From an uncultured Eubacteriales bacterium (GTDB lineage Bacteria; Bacillota; Clostridia; Peptostreptococcales; Anaerovoracaceae), in the NCBI GenBank assembly GCA_902801255.1, contig CADCHO010000038.1:1-32296 (forward strand): a stretch of DNA of 32,296 bases. The letters run 5' to 3'. This document shows, piece after piece, positions 1 through 7,838 of the stretch. The number at the start of each line of letters is the position of its first letter. The first letter of the stretch is position 1. The notes under the pieces were generated by a model. It saw only the letters and a list, made by a program, of their open reading frames with translations. It was not told where the DNA came from and made no database searches. A program made the position numbers and the translations under genes.

Positions 1-1644
1 TAGCATCTCGATTACCGTGGTGTCCGCTCCTCTAGGCGCGAAGAATTCCACTACATCGAGTCCTACGGCGCCGGCGCCGATAACAACGACCTTCTTGCCT
101 GTGCAGTCCTCAGGATAGTTGTCCAGATTGTCGATAACGCCGAGAACTGTCTGCACTTTGCCCTTGCCTACGTTTTCCTTGAGTCCAGGGATAGGGAGGA
201 TCAGAGGCAGTGAACCTGTGGAGTTAACGATGATGTCCGGGTTAAGTGTTCTGATGAACTCAGGAGTCGCCTCGGTGTTCAGGAACACGTGCAGGTTGTG
301 GAGCTTCTTGATCCTTCTCTCAAGGTAGTCAGGGAAGTCTCTCAGTCTGCGCTTGTCAGGGAACTTCGAGATCTCATATGCGAGTCCGCCAAGATGATCT
401 GCCTTTTCGATCAGGAATGCTGTGCAGCCAACCTCAGCAGCTGTGCATGCTGCTTCCATACCGGCTGTACCACCGCCGATAACTACTACGTTGCATGGCT
501 TGTTGACCTTGAGCTTCTTGTATTCATCTCCCTCAATGACTGCAGGGTTAACAGTGCATCTGATAGGTCTGTTGTTCTGGATACGGTTGCCTGCGCATCC
601 GATGTTGCAGCTGATGCACTTTCTGATGTCGCACTCTTCACCGAATTCAACTTTGTTTACCCAGTCAGGGTCAGCGATCAGTCCTCTGCCGATGCCGATG
701 AAGTCAGCGTCGCCTCTCTCGAGGATGTCGTTAGCTACCTTAGGGCTTCTGATGTTGCCCATGGTGACTACCGGCTTGCCGAATCTTTCCTTAACAGCCT
801 TTGCGAGATATGCTCTCCAGCCGTCAGGATAGCAGTTGCTGTCGATCTGATACTGCAGGGAAGGGTTGAGAGCAGCAGATACGTTGTATACGTCTACCTC
901 GTCGCCGAAGTACTGCAGATACTCAAGGCAGTCGTCGAGGTTGTTGCCGCCCTCGAGAAACTCGTCTGCACTGATTCTTGCGAGGATAGGAATGAATGGT
1001 CCTACCTGTTTTCTTACTTCGTCAATGACCATTCTGGCAAGACGTGCTCTGTTCTCAGCGCATCCGCCGAACTCGTCAGTTCTCTTGTTATAGATAGGCG
1101 AGAGGAACTGGCTGATGAGGTATGAATGTCCGCAGTGGACCTCGATTGCATCGAATCCAGCCTGAACTGCACGCTTTGCAGCTTCGCCGTATTTCTTTAC
1201 GATAGCTTCGATCTCATCTTTCTCAAGCGGACGAGGTGCTTCGCCGCCGAGCTTTGACGGAACTGTCGATGATGAAACTGTAGGAACTCCTGTACGTGCA
1301 GATGAAGCAGATGCTCCTGCGTGGTTGATCTGTACTGCAATGAGTCCGCCTTCACCGTGGACTGCTTCTGTCAGCTTGTAGAGCTTCGGCATGAACATGT
1401 CATGGTCGAGTCTGAGCTGGCTTGTTCCGTTGGAGCCGGTAGGGAAGTCTACGCATACGTTCTCTACGATGATGAGACCTGTGCCGCCTCTGGCTCTGAG
1501 CTTGTAGTAATTGATGTGGTCTTCGTTGATGCCGCCATCCGGATCAGCGTAGTTTGTGCCCATCGGGGTCATAACGACTCTGTTCTTGAAAACGGTTCTT
1601 CTTACTGTGATCGGCTCGAAAATCTTTGGGTAATCTTTCTTCAT
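1..1644 (-). CDS. NADH:flavin oxidoreductase of the old yellow enzyme / 2,4-dienoyl-CoA reductase type (3' end beyond window)
   Basis: The visible 548 residues show the three-domain plan of FadH/BaiCD-type ene-reductases. An FMN-binding TIM barrel occupies about 1-340, with the signature HCGHSYLISQFLSP at 170-183 (His170, His173, Tyr175). A 4Fe-4S cluster motif CxxCxxxC-x12-C lies at Cys343, 346, 350 and 363. An FAD-binding GGGTAGMEAA motif begins near 390, and a second dinucleotide fold (VIGAGAVGLDVVE) near the cut end. Family members are usually about 640-680 residues, so roughly 100 residues are missing beyond base 1. The start is set by GGAGGGATC placed 6 nt before the ATG. The family reduces activated C=C bonds with NAD(P)H. 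The substrate here is unknown; the adjacent shikimate/quinate genes suggest an enone such as 3-dehydroshikimate, which is inference. A TTGATA-N9-TATCAA palindrome lies upstream. Confidence 0.9.
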   Translation of the reverse strand, partial: MKKDYPKIFEPITVRRTVFKNRVVMTPMGTNYADPDGGINEDHINYYKLRARGGTGLIIVENVCVDFPTGSNGTSQLRLDHDMFMPKLYKLTEAVHGEGGLIAVQINHAGASASSARTGVPTVSSSTVPSKLGGEAPRPLEKDEIEAIVKKYGEAAKRAVQAGFDAIEVHCGHSYLISQFLSPIYNKRTDEFGGCAENRARLARMVIDEVRKQVGPFIPILARISADEFLEGGNNLDDCLEYLQYFGDEVDVYNVSAALNPSLQYQIDSNCYPDGWRAYLAKAVKERFGKPVVTMGNIRSPKVANDILERGDADFIGIGRGLIADPDWVNKVEFGEECDIRKCISCNIGCAGNRIQNNRPIRCTVNPAVIEGDEYKKLKVNKPCNVVVIGGGTAGMEAACTAAEVGCTAFLIEKADHLGGLAYEISKFPDKRRLRDFPDYLERRIKKLHNLHVFLNTEATPEFIRTLNPDIIVNSTGSLPLILPIPGLKENVGKGKVQTVLGVIDNLDNYPEDCTGKKVVVIGAGAVGLDVVEFFAPRGADTTVIEML

Positions 1645-1702
1645 GTTTTGATCCCTCCAAGTGTCATCATACTGTCTTGTGGTACTTATATGATAAATAA
1701 AT

Positions 1703-1736
1703 AACGAGCAAAAGGGAAATATCTTTCTTGCTCGTT
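1703..1736. terminator. Hairpin between lysR and the reductase gene, possible terminator
   Basis: A perfect 9-bp inverted repeat, AACGAGCAA/TTGCTCGTT (1703-1711 and 1728-1736), has an extra inner GAAA/TTTC pairing. On the - strand it is followed by a T-rich tract (TTATTTATTTATC); on the + strand it is followed by only a few T. It could end the lysR transcript before the reductase promoter. It lies between the candidate operator at 1737-1759 and the reductase start. Confidence 0.45.
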
Positions 1737-1759
1737 TTTGATAGCCTGAAGGTATCAAA
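1737..1759. promoter_or_regulatory. Candidate LysR operator upstream of the reductase gene
   Basis: A perfect palindrome TTTGATA-N9-TATCAAA. The same half-sites with the same 9-bp spacer recur at 2762-2784 in front of the shikimate operon. A possible -10 (TATAAG, - strand, 1690-1685) would put the centre of the site near -70. Extra half-site TTGATA at 1769-1774. Binding by the adjacent LysR protein is inferred. Confidence 0.65.
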
Positions 1760-1782
1760 TAAAGAATATTGATACTATAGTG

Positions 1783-2691
1783 TTAAATAATAGCTTTTAC
1801 CTCTTCCGGTTCCAGATCGGACCCGCTGATCATGAAATCTATGAAGCGTTTTGTTGCAGGCATAAGATAATGATTCTTCAGCCATACCGCGTTTACATAG
1901 TGGATAAGATCGACGTCCGACACGCTGTGTATCTTCAGATACTTGTCGTTCAGGATGTCGACCCTGGCTACAAGGGCTATTCCGAACTGTTCTCTTACCA
2001 GCGCCTGTATGGCGTTTTCATCCGAACACTCGCAGACTATATCCGGCTTTATTCCCAGATTTCTGTACAGCCTTTTTGTATAACCTCCAAGACCTGAGAA
2101 TCTGTCGTAGCCTATCACCGGGTAGTTGGCGAGCTCCTTTATCGACAGATCGCCTCTGTCCGCGAGAGGATGCTCGTTCGAAGTGATGATCACCATTTCC
2201 TGCTTAAGGATAGGGACGAATTCCAGCTCTTCCTCATTTTCCGAATACGCGCAGAACCCTACATCCAGCTTGCCGCTTTTTATATCCCGTATGATCGATG
2301 AGGTCCTGTTCTGATTGAAACCGAAAGTCACGTGCTCGTTCTCCGGCATGTCAAGGAAAGATCGCACCTTGTGAGGGATGTAGTAATTGGCCAGCGGGAA
2401 GACGTATCCGATGTCGATGCGGCCGCCCGTCGATGAAAGTTCCTTCATTTTATATATAGCGATGTCGCACTCGTCGAGAATGCGGTTGGTGTATTCAAGA
2501 AACAACCTGCCGCTTCCGGTAAGCGATATCCCTCTGCCCGCACGTTCAAAGAGCATCACGCCCAGTTCCTGCTCGAGCGAATCTATTGAGCGGGAAAGAG
2601 AGGGCTGCGAAATGTACAGTTCTTCTGCCGCGGCACGGAAGTTGAGAGCTCTGGCGACTGCCTGGAAATATCTGAGCTGGTTAAGAGTCAT
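1783..2691 (-). CDS. LysR-type transcriptional regulator, probable regulator of the shikimate/quinate module
   Basis: A 302-residue protein of usual LysR length. Residues 1-60 form the winged helix-turn-helix (MTLNQLRYFQAVARALNFRA, then AAAEELYISQPSLSRSI and LEQELGVMLFERAGRGISLT), and about 90-300 form the two-lobed periplasmic-binding-like effector domain. It lies between the reductase gene, read in the same direction, and the divergent dehydrogenase operon, the classic position for a LysR regulator controlling its neighbours. Two matching palindromes flank it, one on each target side. Listeria monocytogenes has a comparable LysR (QuiR) beside shikimate dehydrogenase and dehydroquinate dehydratase genes that responds to shikimate, as I recall; orthology is not shown here. 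The effector is probably shikimate, quinate or a dehydro-derivative, by inference from context. Confidence 0.9.
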   Translation of the reverse strand: MTLNQLRYFQAVARALNFRAAAEELYISQPSLSRSIDSLEQELGVMLFERAGRGISLTGSGRLFLEYTNRILDECDIAIYKMKELSSTGGRIDIGYVFPLANYYIPHKVRSFLDMPENEHVTFGFNQNRTSSIIRDIKSGKLDVGFCAYSENEEELEFVPILKQEMVIITSNEHPLADRGDLSIKELANYPVIGYDRFSGLGGYTKRLYRNLGIKPDIVCECSDENAIQALVREQFGIALVARVDILNDKYLKIHSVSDVDLIHYVNAVWLKNHYLMPATKRFIDFMISGSDLEPEEVKAII

Positions 2692-2761
2692 TTTGCACCT
2701 CTTTTCGCGGTATTTCAGCGCTTTTCCTGTCTGTAAACCATATTATCACAAAGCATATACG

Positions 2762-2814
2762 ATTGATACATTTAGGCTATCAATAATTGCAATATATGAT
2801 ATTGGACTGTATCA
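2762..2814. promoter_or_regulatory. Candidate LysR recognition and activation sites in front of the shikimate operon
   Basis: Site A is the perfect palindrome ATTGATA-N9-TATCAAT (2762-2784); it contains a T-N11-A core (2767/2779). Site B is a weaker TGATA-N8-TATCA (2797-2814), about three helical turns away and overlapping the predicted -35 element at 2802-2807. Site A is centred close to -65 of the predicted start. This is the recognition-site plus activation-site layout known for LysR regulators. The protein that binds is inferred. Confidence 0.7.
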
Positions 2815-2831
2815 GAGAAGATAGTTAAAAT
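2802..2831 (+). promoter_or_regulatory. Predicted sigma-A promoter of the shikimate/quinate operon
   Basis: TTGGAC (2802-2807), an 18-bp spacer and TAAAAT (2826-2831). The -35 match is imperfect, as expected for an activator-dependent promoter, and is overlapped by the weaker LysR-type site. The leader to the first gene is about 120 nt. Confidence 0.5.
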
Positions 2832-2957
2832 ATAAACAAGAAATAGTTATTGTTTTAACAATGTTGTCTTCTGGCTTGTGGTGAATCAGAGACATTGTTC
2901 CGGGAGAGGCTGAATAAGCCTGAAAGATCAAAGGATCAAAATAAAGGAGAAATAGAA

Positions 2958-3836
2958 ATGGCAGAAAGAATCACAGGACATACCGAACTCATCGGACTTA
3001 TGGCTTATCCTATCCGTCACTCCAGCTCGCCTGCTATGCAGAACGAAGCATTCGCAGAGGTGGGAGCTGATTATGCTTACCTCGCGTTCGAAGTTGGCGC
3101 TGATGAGATCGAGGACGCTGTAAAGGCCATCCGCACTCTCAAGATGAGAGGTTCAAACGTATCCATGCCTAACAAGACTCTGGTAGGACAGTATCTTGAC
3201 GAACTCGACCCTGCAGCAGAACTCTGCGGAGCGGTAAACACGATCGTCAACGATAACGGTCACCTGAAGGGATACATCACAGACGGTATCGGCTTCATGG
3301 CAGCTATCAAGGATAACGACATCGATCCTATAGGCAAGAAGATGACTATCGTAGGAGCCGGCGGCGCTGCTACAGCTATCGAGATCCAGGCTGCTCTTGA
3401 CGGAGTTGCTGAGATCTCCATCTTCAACATCAAGGACAAGTTCTATGAAGTAGGAGAAGACACAGTAAAGAAGATCAACGAGAACACAAACTGCAAGGCA
3501 AAGATGTTTGACCTCGCTGACACTGAAGCTCTCCGCAGAGAGATGGCAGACAGCTACCTCTTCGTAAATGCTACAGGCGCAGGCATGAAGCCGCTCGAGG
3601 ACGTTTCCGTAGTTCCTGACAAGAGCTTCTTCAGACCTGAACTCATCGTTGTAGACGTTCCTTATGGATGCCTTCTGACAAAGATGAGAAAGATGGCCAA
3701 GGAAGTCGGCTGCAAGACCATGAACGGCCTTGGCATGATGCTCTTCCAGGGAGCTGCCGGATTTGAGCTCTGGACAGGCAAGCCAATGCCGATCGAGCAC
3801 ATGAAGGAAGTCCTCGGCATCAGCTACGACGACTAA
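2958..3836 (+). CDS. Shikimate/quinate dehydrogenase, YdiB-like
   Basis: A 292-residue AroE-superfamily enzyme that interconverts shikimate with 3-dehydroshikimate, or quinate with 3-dehydroquinate. The N-terminal motif ELIGLMAYPIRHSSSPAMQN and LKMRGSNVSMPNK (catalytic Lys73) resemble E. coli YdiB more than biosynthetic AroE. Asn94, Asp109 and Gln264 of the substrate site are present, and the Rossmann loop GAGGAA is at 133-138. Asp160 and Phe162 (IKDKF) match the YdiB residues linked to NAD rather than NADP use. One oddity is Ile107 where the family usually has Asn in GYNTDG. The start at 2958 is chosen for AAAGGAGA 8 nt upstream; an upstream in-frame start at 2895 has no such site. It is first in an operon with an MFS carrier and AroD. 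No other aromatic-biosynthesis gene is nearby, favouring catabolism. Confidence 0.9.
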   Translation: MAERITGHTELIGLMAYPIRHSSSPAMQNEAFAEVGADYAYLAFEVGADEIEDAVKAIRTLKMRGSNVSMPNKTLVGQYLDELDPAAELCGAVNTIVNDNGHLKGYITDGIGFMAAIKDNDIDPIGKKMTIVGAGGAATAIEIQAALDGVAEISIFNIKDKFYEVGEDTVKKINENTNCKAKMFDLADTEALRREMADSYLFVNATGAGMKPLEDVSVVPDKSFFRPELIVVDVPYGCLLTKMRKMAKEVGCKTMNGLGMMLFQGAAGFELWTGKPMPIEHMKEVLGISYDD

Positions 3837-3889
3837 TTATGATATTAAAACAGTCAACGATGACATATGGAAAATGAGAGGAAACAAAA

Positions 3890-5101
3890 ATGACTAACAA
3901 AAAGTATTTACCAAGTGTAATAGTTCTTTATCTGAACTATTTCCTTCACGGTATCGGCTGCTCAGTCCTCGGACAGGCAGTAATCAAGGACGCACTTGCT
4001 GCAAGCTGGAATGTTGAGGCTATGGCTATCACAGCTATCGCAGCTGCACTCGGACTCGGAAGACTTATCGCACTTCCGTTCGCAGGCCCTCTTTCAGATA
4101 AGCTCGGCCGCAGAATATCGACAGCTATCGGCGGATTCTCATATGCAGTTTATCTGATCGGACTCGCTATGGCATTCAACGCAGGCGGCGGCGCAGGATA
4201 CAGGATCGCTTACATCTGCGCTATCATCGGCGGAATCGCTAACTCCTTCCTCGACACAGGAATCTATCCTGCTGTTGCCGAGATCATCAACAAGGCTCCT
4301 GGCGTTGCAACAATGGGTATCAAGTTCGCTATCTCCGGTTCGCAGTTCCTGCTGCCATTCTTCCTTGGAATCACAGTAGGCCAGACAGCTACCGGAATGG
4401 TAAGCTACAACACTCTGTTCTACGCAGTAGGTATCTGCTACCTCGTGCTCATGGCCCTCATCCTCTTCTTCCCTCTGCCGGATACAGACAAGAAGACTGA
4501 AGAGAAAAAGGAAGGCCTTCTGCAGAGCATCAAGCACGCTAACTTCTCTGCTGGTTCGATCGCTATGATCCTCATCGGATTCACATGCACAGGTACATTC
4601 CAGCTCTGGCTCAACTGCGCACAGAACTTTGCAAAGGACGTTGCCGGCTGGGCTGAGCCGCAGGCTATGCAGTCGTTCTACGCTATCGGAACAATGATCG
4701 GTCTCGTAGTTACAGCTCTGCTGACAAGCAAGGTCAAAGACGTAAGATTCGTAATGATCTATCCTGCAATCTGCGCACTCATGATGGTTGCAGTACTTAT
4801 GGCTCCTTCACAGGGAATGCTCAAGATCGGTGCTTTCGTACTCGGTTGGTTCGGAGCAGGCGGACTTCTGCAGATCGCAACATCCGTTTGCAACATGCTC
4901 TTCCCTAAGATCAAGGGAACAGTTACAGCTCTCGTAATGATCGCTTCGTCTCTGTGCAACTACACACTCCTTACAGCTGCTGCATCGATGACTCCGTCCG
5001 GAGTAATGATCATGAACATCGCGCTGACAGCAGTAGGAACCCTGCTCGGAGTATTCGTAAACATGAATTACAACAAGATGCTCGAGGCTGCAGAGAAATA
5101 G
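3890..5101 (+). CDS. MFS transporter, probable shikimate/quinate or related uptake carrier
   Basis: A 403-residue, very hydrophobic protein with the 12-helix pattern of the major facilitator superfamily. The MFS loop 2-3 signature appears as GPLSDKLGRRIS at about residues 64-75, after two N-terminal helices. A charged cytoplasmic loop (TDKKTEEKKEG, about 198-208) separates the two six-helix halves. A clear AGAGGAAA ribosome binding site precedes the start. It sits between the dehydrogenase and the dehydroquinate dehydratase and is presumably co-transcribed, so its cargo is probably shikimate, quinate or a product of their breakdown. The sequence alone does not say whether it imports substrate or exports product. 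Codon choice is strongly biased, like the ribosomal protein and chaperone genes in the window. Confidence 0.85.
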   Translation: MTNKKYLPSVIVLYLNYFLHGIGCSVLGQAVIKDALAASWNVEAMAITAIAAALGLGRLIALPFAGPLSDKLGRRISTAIGGFSYAVYLIGLAMAFNAGGGAGYRIAYICAIIGGIANSFLDTGIYPAVAEIINKAPGVATMGIKFAISGSQFLLPFFLGITVGQTATGMVSYNTLFYAVGICYLVLMALILFFPLPDTDKKTEEKKEGLLQSIKHANFSAGSIAMILIGFTCTGTFQLWLNCAQNFAKDVAGWAEPQAMQSFYAIGTMIGLVVTALLTSKVKDVRFVMIYPAICALMMVAVLMAPSQGMLKIGAFVLGWFGAGGLLQIATSVCNMLFPKIKGTVTALVMIASSLCNYTLLTAAASMTPSGVMIMNIALTAVGTLLGVFVNMNYNKMLEAAEK

Positions 5102-5135
5102 TACTCCCGCGTGCTTAGCAGAAAGGAAGGAAACA

Positions 5136-5897
5136 ATGAACACTGTTAAGGTTAGAAATATTGTTATCGGCGAAGGCATGCCGAAGATCTGCGTGCCTAT
5201 CGTAGGAGTAACAAAGGAAGCCATTCTCGAAGAAGCAAAAGCAATCACAAAGCTTCCTGCAGACGTAGTTGAGTGGAGAATCGACTGGTTCGAGAACGTA
5301 TTCGACTTCGTTGCTCTCGAGGATGTTATGAAGGGTCTCCGTGAGGTTCTCGGAGACATGCCTATCCTGATGACATTCCGTACTTCAAAGGAAGGCGGAG
5401 AGAAGGCCATCGAGGATGAAGTCTATGCTGACATCAACATCAGGGCTGCTCAGACAGGTTATGTTGACATGGTAGACGTTGAAGTGTTCACAGGCGATGA
5501 GATCGTAAAGAAGATCATCGACGGTGCACATGCTGCAGGCGTTAAGGTCGTAGCATCCAACCATGATTTCTTCAAGACTCCTGATAAGGACGACATCGTA
5601 GGCCGTCTCCGCAAGATGCAGGATCTCGGCGCAGACATCCCTAAGATCGCTGTTATGCCGCAGAACAAGAAAGACGTTCTTACTCTGCTTGCTGCAACAG
5701 AAGAAATGGCAAACGAGTATGCTGACCGTCCTATCATCACTATGTCGATGGCAGGAACAGGCGTCATCAGCCGTCTTGCAGGCGAAGTGTTCGGTTCTGC
5801 ACTGACTTTCGGCGCAGCTGCAAAGGCTTCTGCACCGGGACAGATGGGAGTACAGGATCTCAAGCAGGTACTTACTCTCCTGCACGGAGCACTTTAG
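5136..5897 (+). CDS. aroD: 3-dehydroquinate dehydratase, type I
   Basis: A 253-residue class I enzyme that converts 3-dehydroquinate to 3-dehydroshikimate through a Schiff base. Catalytic residues fall at the numbering of the E. coli and Salmonella enzymes: Glu46 and Arg48 (EWR), Arg82, His143 (SNHDF), Schiff-base Lys170 (PKIAVMP), Arg213 (ISRLAG), and Ser232 and Gln236 (SAPGQM). The length is typical. The start has GGAAGGAAA upstream. It is the third gene of the operon with the YdiB-like dehydrogenase. Together they would bring quinate and shikimate to the common intermediate 3-dehydroshikimate. No dehydroshikimate dehydratase (route to protocatechuate) is seen in this window. Confidence 0.95.
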   Translation: MNTVKVRNIVIGEGMPKICVPIVGVTKEAILEEAKAITKLPADVVEWRIDWFENVFDFVALEDVMKGLREVLGDMPILMTFRTSKEGGEKAIEDEVYADINIRAAQTGYVDMVDVEVFTGDEIVKKIIDGAHAAGVKVVASNHDFFKTPDKDDIVGRLRKMQDLGADIPKIAVMPQNKKDVLTLLAATEEMANEYADRPIITMSMAGTGVISRLAGEVFGSALTFGAAAKASAPGQMGVQDLKQVLTLLHGAL

Positions 5898-5910
5898 TAA
5901 ACTGTTAATT

Positions 5911-5939
5911 CATGCCCCGCCCATAAAGGGTGGGGCATG
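5911..5939 (+). other. Strong GC-rich hairpin between aroD and the TRAP genes
   Basis: A 12-bp stem with one G-U pair (5911-5922 with 5928-5939) and the 5-nt loop ATAAA. It is not followed by a T tract, so it is a poor intrinsic terminator. An in-frame ATG at 5937 lies inside its 3' arm. It could act as an mRNA processing or stability element separating aroD from dctQ. Confidence 0.6.
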
Positions 5940-5960
5940 GTCAAAAGAAAGGGTAAAGCC

Positions 5961-6536
5961 ATGACAAAAGCTATAAAATGGCTTGATCATAATCTGGAGG
6001 AATTCCTGCTGACCCTGCTGTTGCTTGCGATGGCAGTAATCATGGGTGTGCAGGTTTTCTCAAGATTTGCGCTTAAAGCTTCGCTGTCGTGGACTGAAGA
6101 GCTCACAAGATACCTGTTCATATGGGCAGGCTTTCTGAGCGTCAGCTACTGCAGCAAGAGGTGCATCTCGATCAAGATAGAACAGTTCGTGGCAAAATTC
6201 TCAAGGCGCACGAAAGCGATCATCAAAGTGGTAAATCATACGATAGAGCTGGCTTTTTTCTTTTATATGATTCCGTTTGCTTTTTCGTATATGATGTCAG
6301 CTGTTGAGAGCGGACAGGTGAGTCCGGCTCTTGGCATACCGATGTACTACATCCAGGCTGCGCCTTTTGTATCATTCATACTGGTAGCTTTCAGGATAAT
6401 CCAGAGATGGATCATAGAGTTAAAGGTTTCACTTGGAATGGAAGTCTATGACCCGGCACATCCTGAACGCAATACTCCTGAATCATTCATTGAAGCAGGC
6501 CAGGCCGCATCGCCGGCAGAGGCCGGAAAGGAGTAG
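5961..6536 (+). CDS. TRAP transporter small membrane subunit (DctQ-like)
   Basis: A 191-residue protein with four predicted membrane helices (near residues 12-35, 48-65, 88-110 and 130-150), the DctQ/YiaM plan. LSWTEELTRYLFIWAGFLS is the characteristic DctQ motif at about residues 39-57. The tail is hydrophilic and Ala/Glu/Pro rich. The start at 5961 is preferred because AGAAAGGG lies about 7 nt upstream; the alternative ATG at 5937 lies in a stable hairpin. It is followed after 2 nt by the large subunit. TRAP systems import organic acids, driven by an ion gradient. Placement after aroD suggests a cyclic or simple carboxylate as substrate, which is inference. Confidence 0.85.
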   Translation: MTKAIKWLDHNLEEFLLTLLLLAMAVIMGVQVFSRFALKASLSWTEELTRYLFIWAGFLSVSYCSKRCISIKIEQFVAKFSRRTKAIIKVVNHTIELAFFFYMIPFAFSYMMSAVESGQVSPALGIPMYYIQAAPFVSFILVAFRIIQRWIIELKVSLGMEVYDPAHPERNTPESFIEAGQAASPAEAGKE

Positions 6537-6538
6537 TC

Positions 6539-7828
6539 ATGCCGGTAGGATTATTGTTCATACTGTTCGTGGTATTCCTTATAATAGCAATACCAGTAGG
6601 CATCACGCTGGGAATAACAGCCGTTTTGCCTCACATATTCGATCCGTCGTTCACGGTGGGAGCCAAGTATCTCATCAGAGCGATGTTCGGCGGACTCGAC
6701 AGCTTCCCGCTTCTGGCGGTACCGATGTTCGTTCTTTCGGGCATCATCATGGCCAAGGGAGGCATTTCACGCAAAATATTCGACATTTTCGCTTACTTCT
6801 TCGGCAGATTCACTGCCGGAATGCCTTGCGCAGTTATAGTTACATGCCTGTTCTACGGCGCGATCTCCGGATCGGCTCCGGCGACCGTAGCTGCCGTAGG
6901 CAGCATGACCATCCCGATCCTGATCGGGCTGGGCTACGACAAGACATTCTCGACTTCTGTCGTAGCGGTCGCCGGCGGACTCGGCGTAATTATACCGCCA
7001 AGCATACCGTTCATCATGTATGGCATGGCATCCGGTGCATCTGTAAGCGACCTGTTCCTTGCGGGCATAATTCCGGGTCTCGTGATAGCGTTACTTCTGA
7101 TGGGGTATTCCGTATTCTACTGCAAGAAGAACGGAGAAGATAAAGTCAGGATAGACGCTGAGATAGGCAAGCTCCATGAGAAAGGCTTCCTGAATGTTTT
7201 CAAGGAAAGCTTCTGGGCTATTCTGAGCCCTGTGATCGTGCTCGGATGCATTTATTCGGGCATCACATCACCGACAGAGGCAGCTGTAATTTCGGTATAC
7301 TATGCACTGATAGTCAGCCTTTTCATCTACAAGGAGATAAAGCTCAAAGATCTTTGGGGTATTCTTGTTGAAGCCATCAAGACCTTCACACCGATACTGT
7401 TTATTCTGGCAGCATCGACAGCTTTCTCCAGGGTACTGACTCTCATGCAGGTTCCTCAGACTGTCAGCTCGTTCATACTCGGAAACTTCTCAAGCAAGGT
7501 CATCATACTGCTTGTTATAAACGTATTCCTGCTCATCGTTGGTATGGTCATGGATACGACACCGGCGATCCTGATCCTCACGCCGATCCTGCTGCCGATA
7601 GCACAGGGTATCGGAATGGATCCTATCCAGTTCGGTGTGATAATGGTAGTAAACCTGGCTATAGGATTCGTAACTCCGCCTATCGGAGTCAACCTCTTTG
7701 TAGCCAGTGCACTGACGGACGTTCCGGTCATGGAGATAGCAAGAAAGGCAATGCCGATGATCGGTCTCTTCCTGATAGCGCTGCTCCTGTTCACTTTCGT
7801 GCCTGCGTTCTCGCTGGCTCTTCTGTAG
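6539..7828 (+). CDS. TRAP transporter large permease subunit (DctM-like)
   Basis: A 429-residue, almost entirely hydrophobic protein with about 12 helices, matching the DctM family in length and motifs. These include FPLLAVPMFVLSGIIMAKGG near 58-77, GAISGSAPATVAAVGSMTIP near 103-122, GVIIPPSIPFIMYG near 148-161, and a second re-entrant motif FVTPPIGVNLFVAS near 379-392. It forms the ion-coupled translocation channel together with DctQ. The ribosome binding site AAAGGAG lies at the end of dctQ, implying coupled translation. Confidence 0.92.
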   Translation: MPVGLLFILFVVFLIIAIPVGITLGITAVLPHIFDPSFTVGAKYLIRAMFGGLDSFPLLAVPMFVLSGIIMAKGGISRKIFDIFAYFFGRFTAGMPCAVIVTCLFYGAISGSAPATVAAVGSMTIPILIGLGYDKTFSTSVVAVAGGLGVIIPPSIPFIMYGMASGASVSDLFLAGIIPGLVIALLLMGYSVFYCKKNGEDKVRIDAEIGKLHEKGFLNVFKESFWAILSPVIVLGCIYSGITSPTEAAVISVYYALIVSLFIYKEIKLKDLWGILVEAIKTFTPILFILAASTAFSRVLTLMQVPQTVSSFILGNFSSKVIILLVINVFLLIVGMVMDTTPAILILTPILLPIAQGIGMDPIQFGVIMVVNLAIGFVTPPIGVNLFVASALTDVPVMEIARKAMPMIGLFLIALLLFTFVPAFSLALL

Positions 7829-7838
7829 GGGGTGTGAA

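Noticed and set aside
289-1125. Long + strand open frame (278 codons) over the reductase gene
   Set aside because: It is antisense to a clear flavoenzyme coding region, has no ribosome binding site, and its protein is a low-complexity Val/Ser/Ala string with no recognisable fold.
2958-5897. Dehydrogenase and AroD as part of aromatic amino-acid biosynthesis
   Set aside because: aroA, aroB, aroC, aroF and aroK are absent, the dehydrogenase is YdiB-like, and carriers plus a LysR regulator surround it, which fits uptake and breakdown better.
6433-7143. 236-codon + strand frame overlapping dctQ and dctM
   Set aside because: Out of frame with two membrane-protein genes whose motifs are clear; the translation is Arg/His-rich and not membrane-like.
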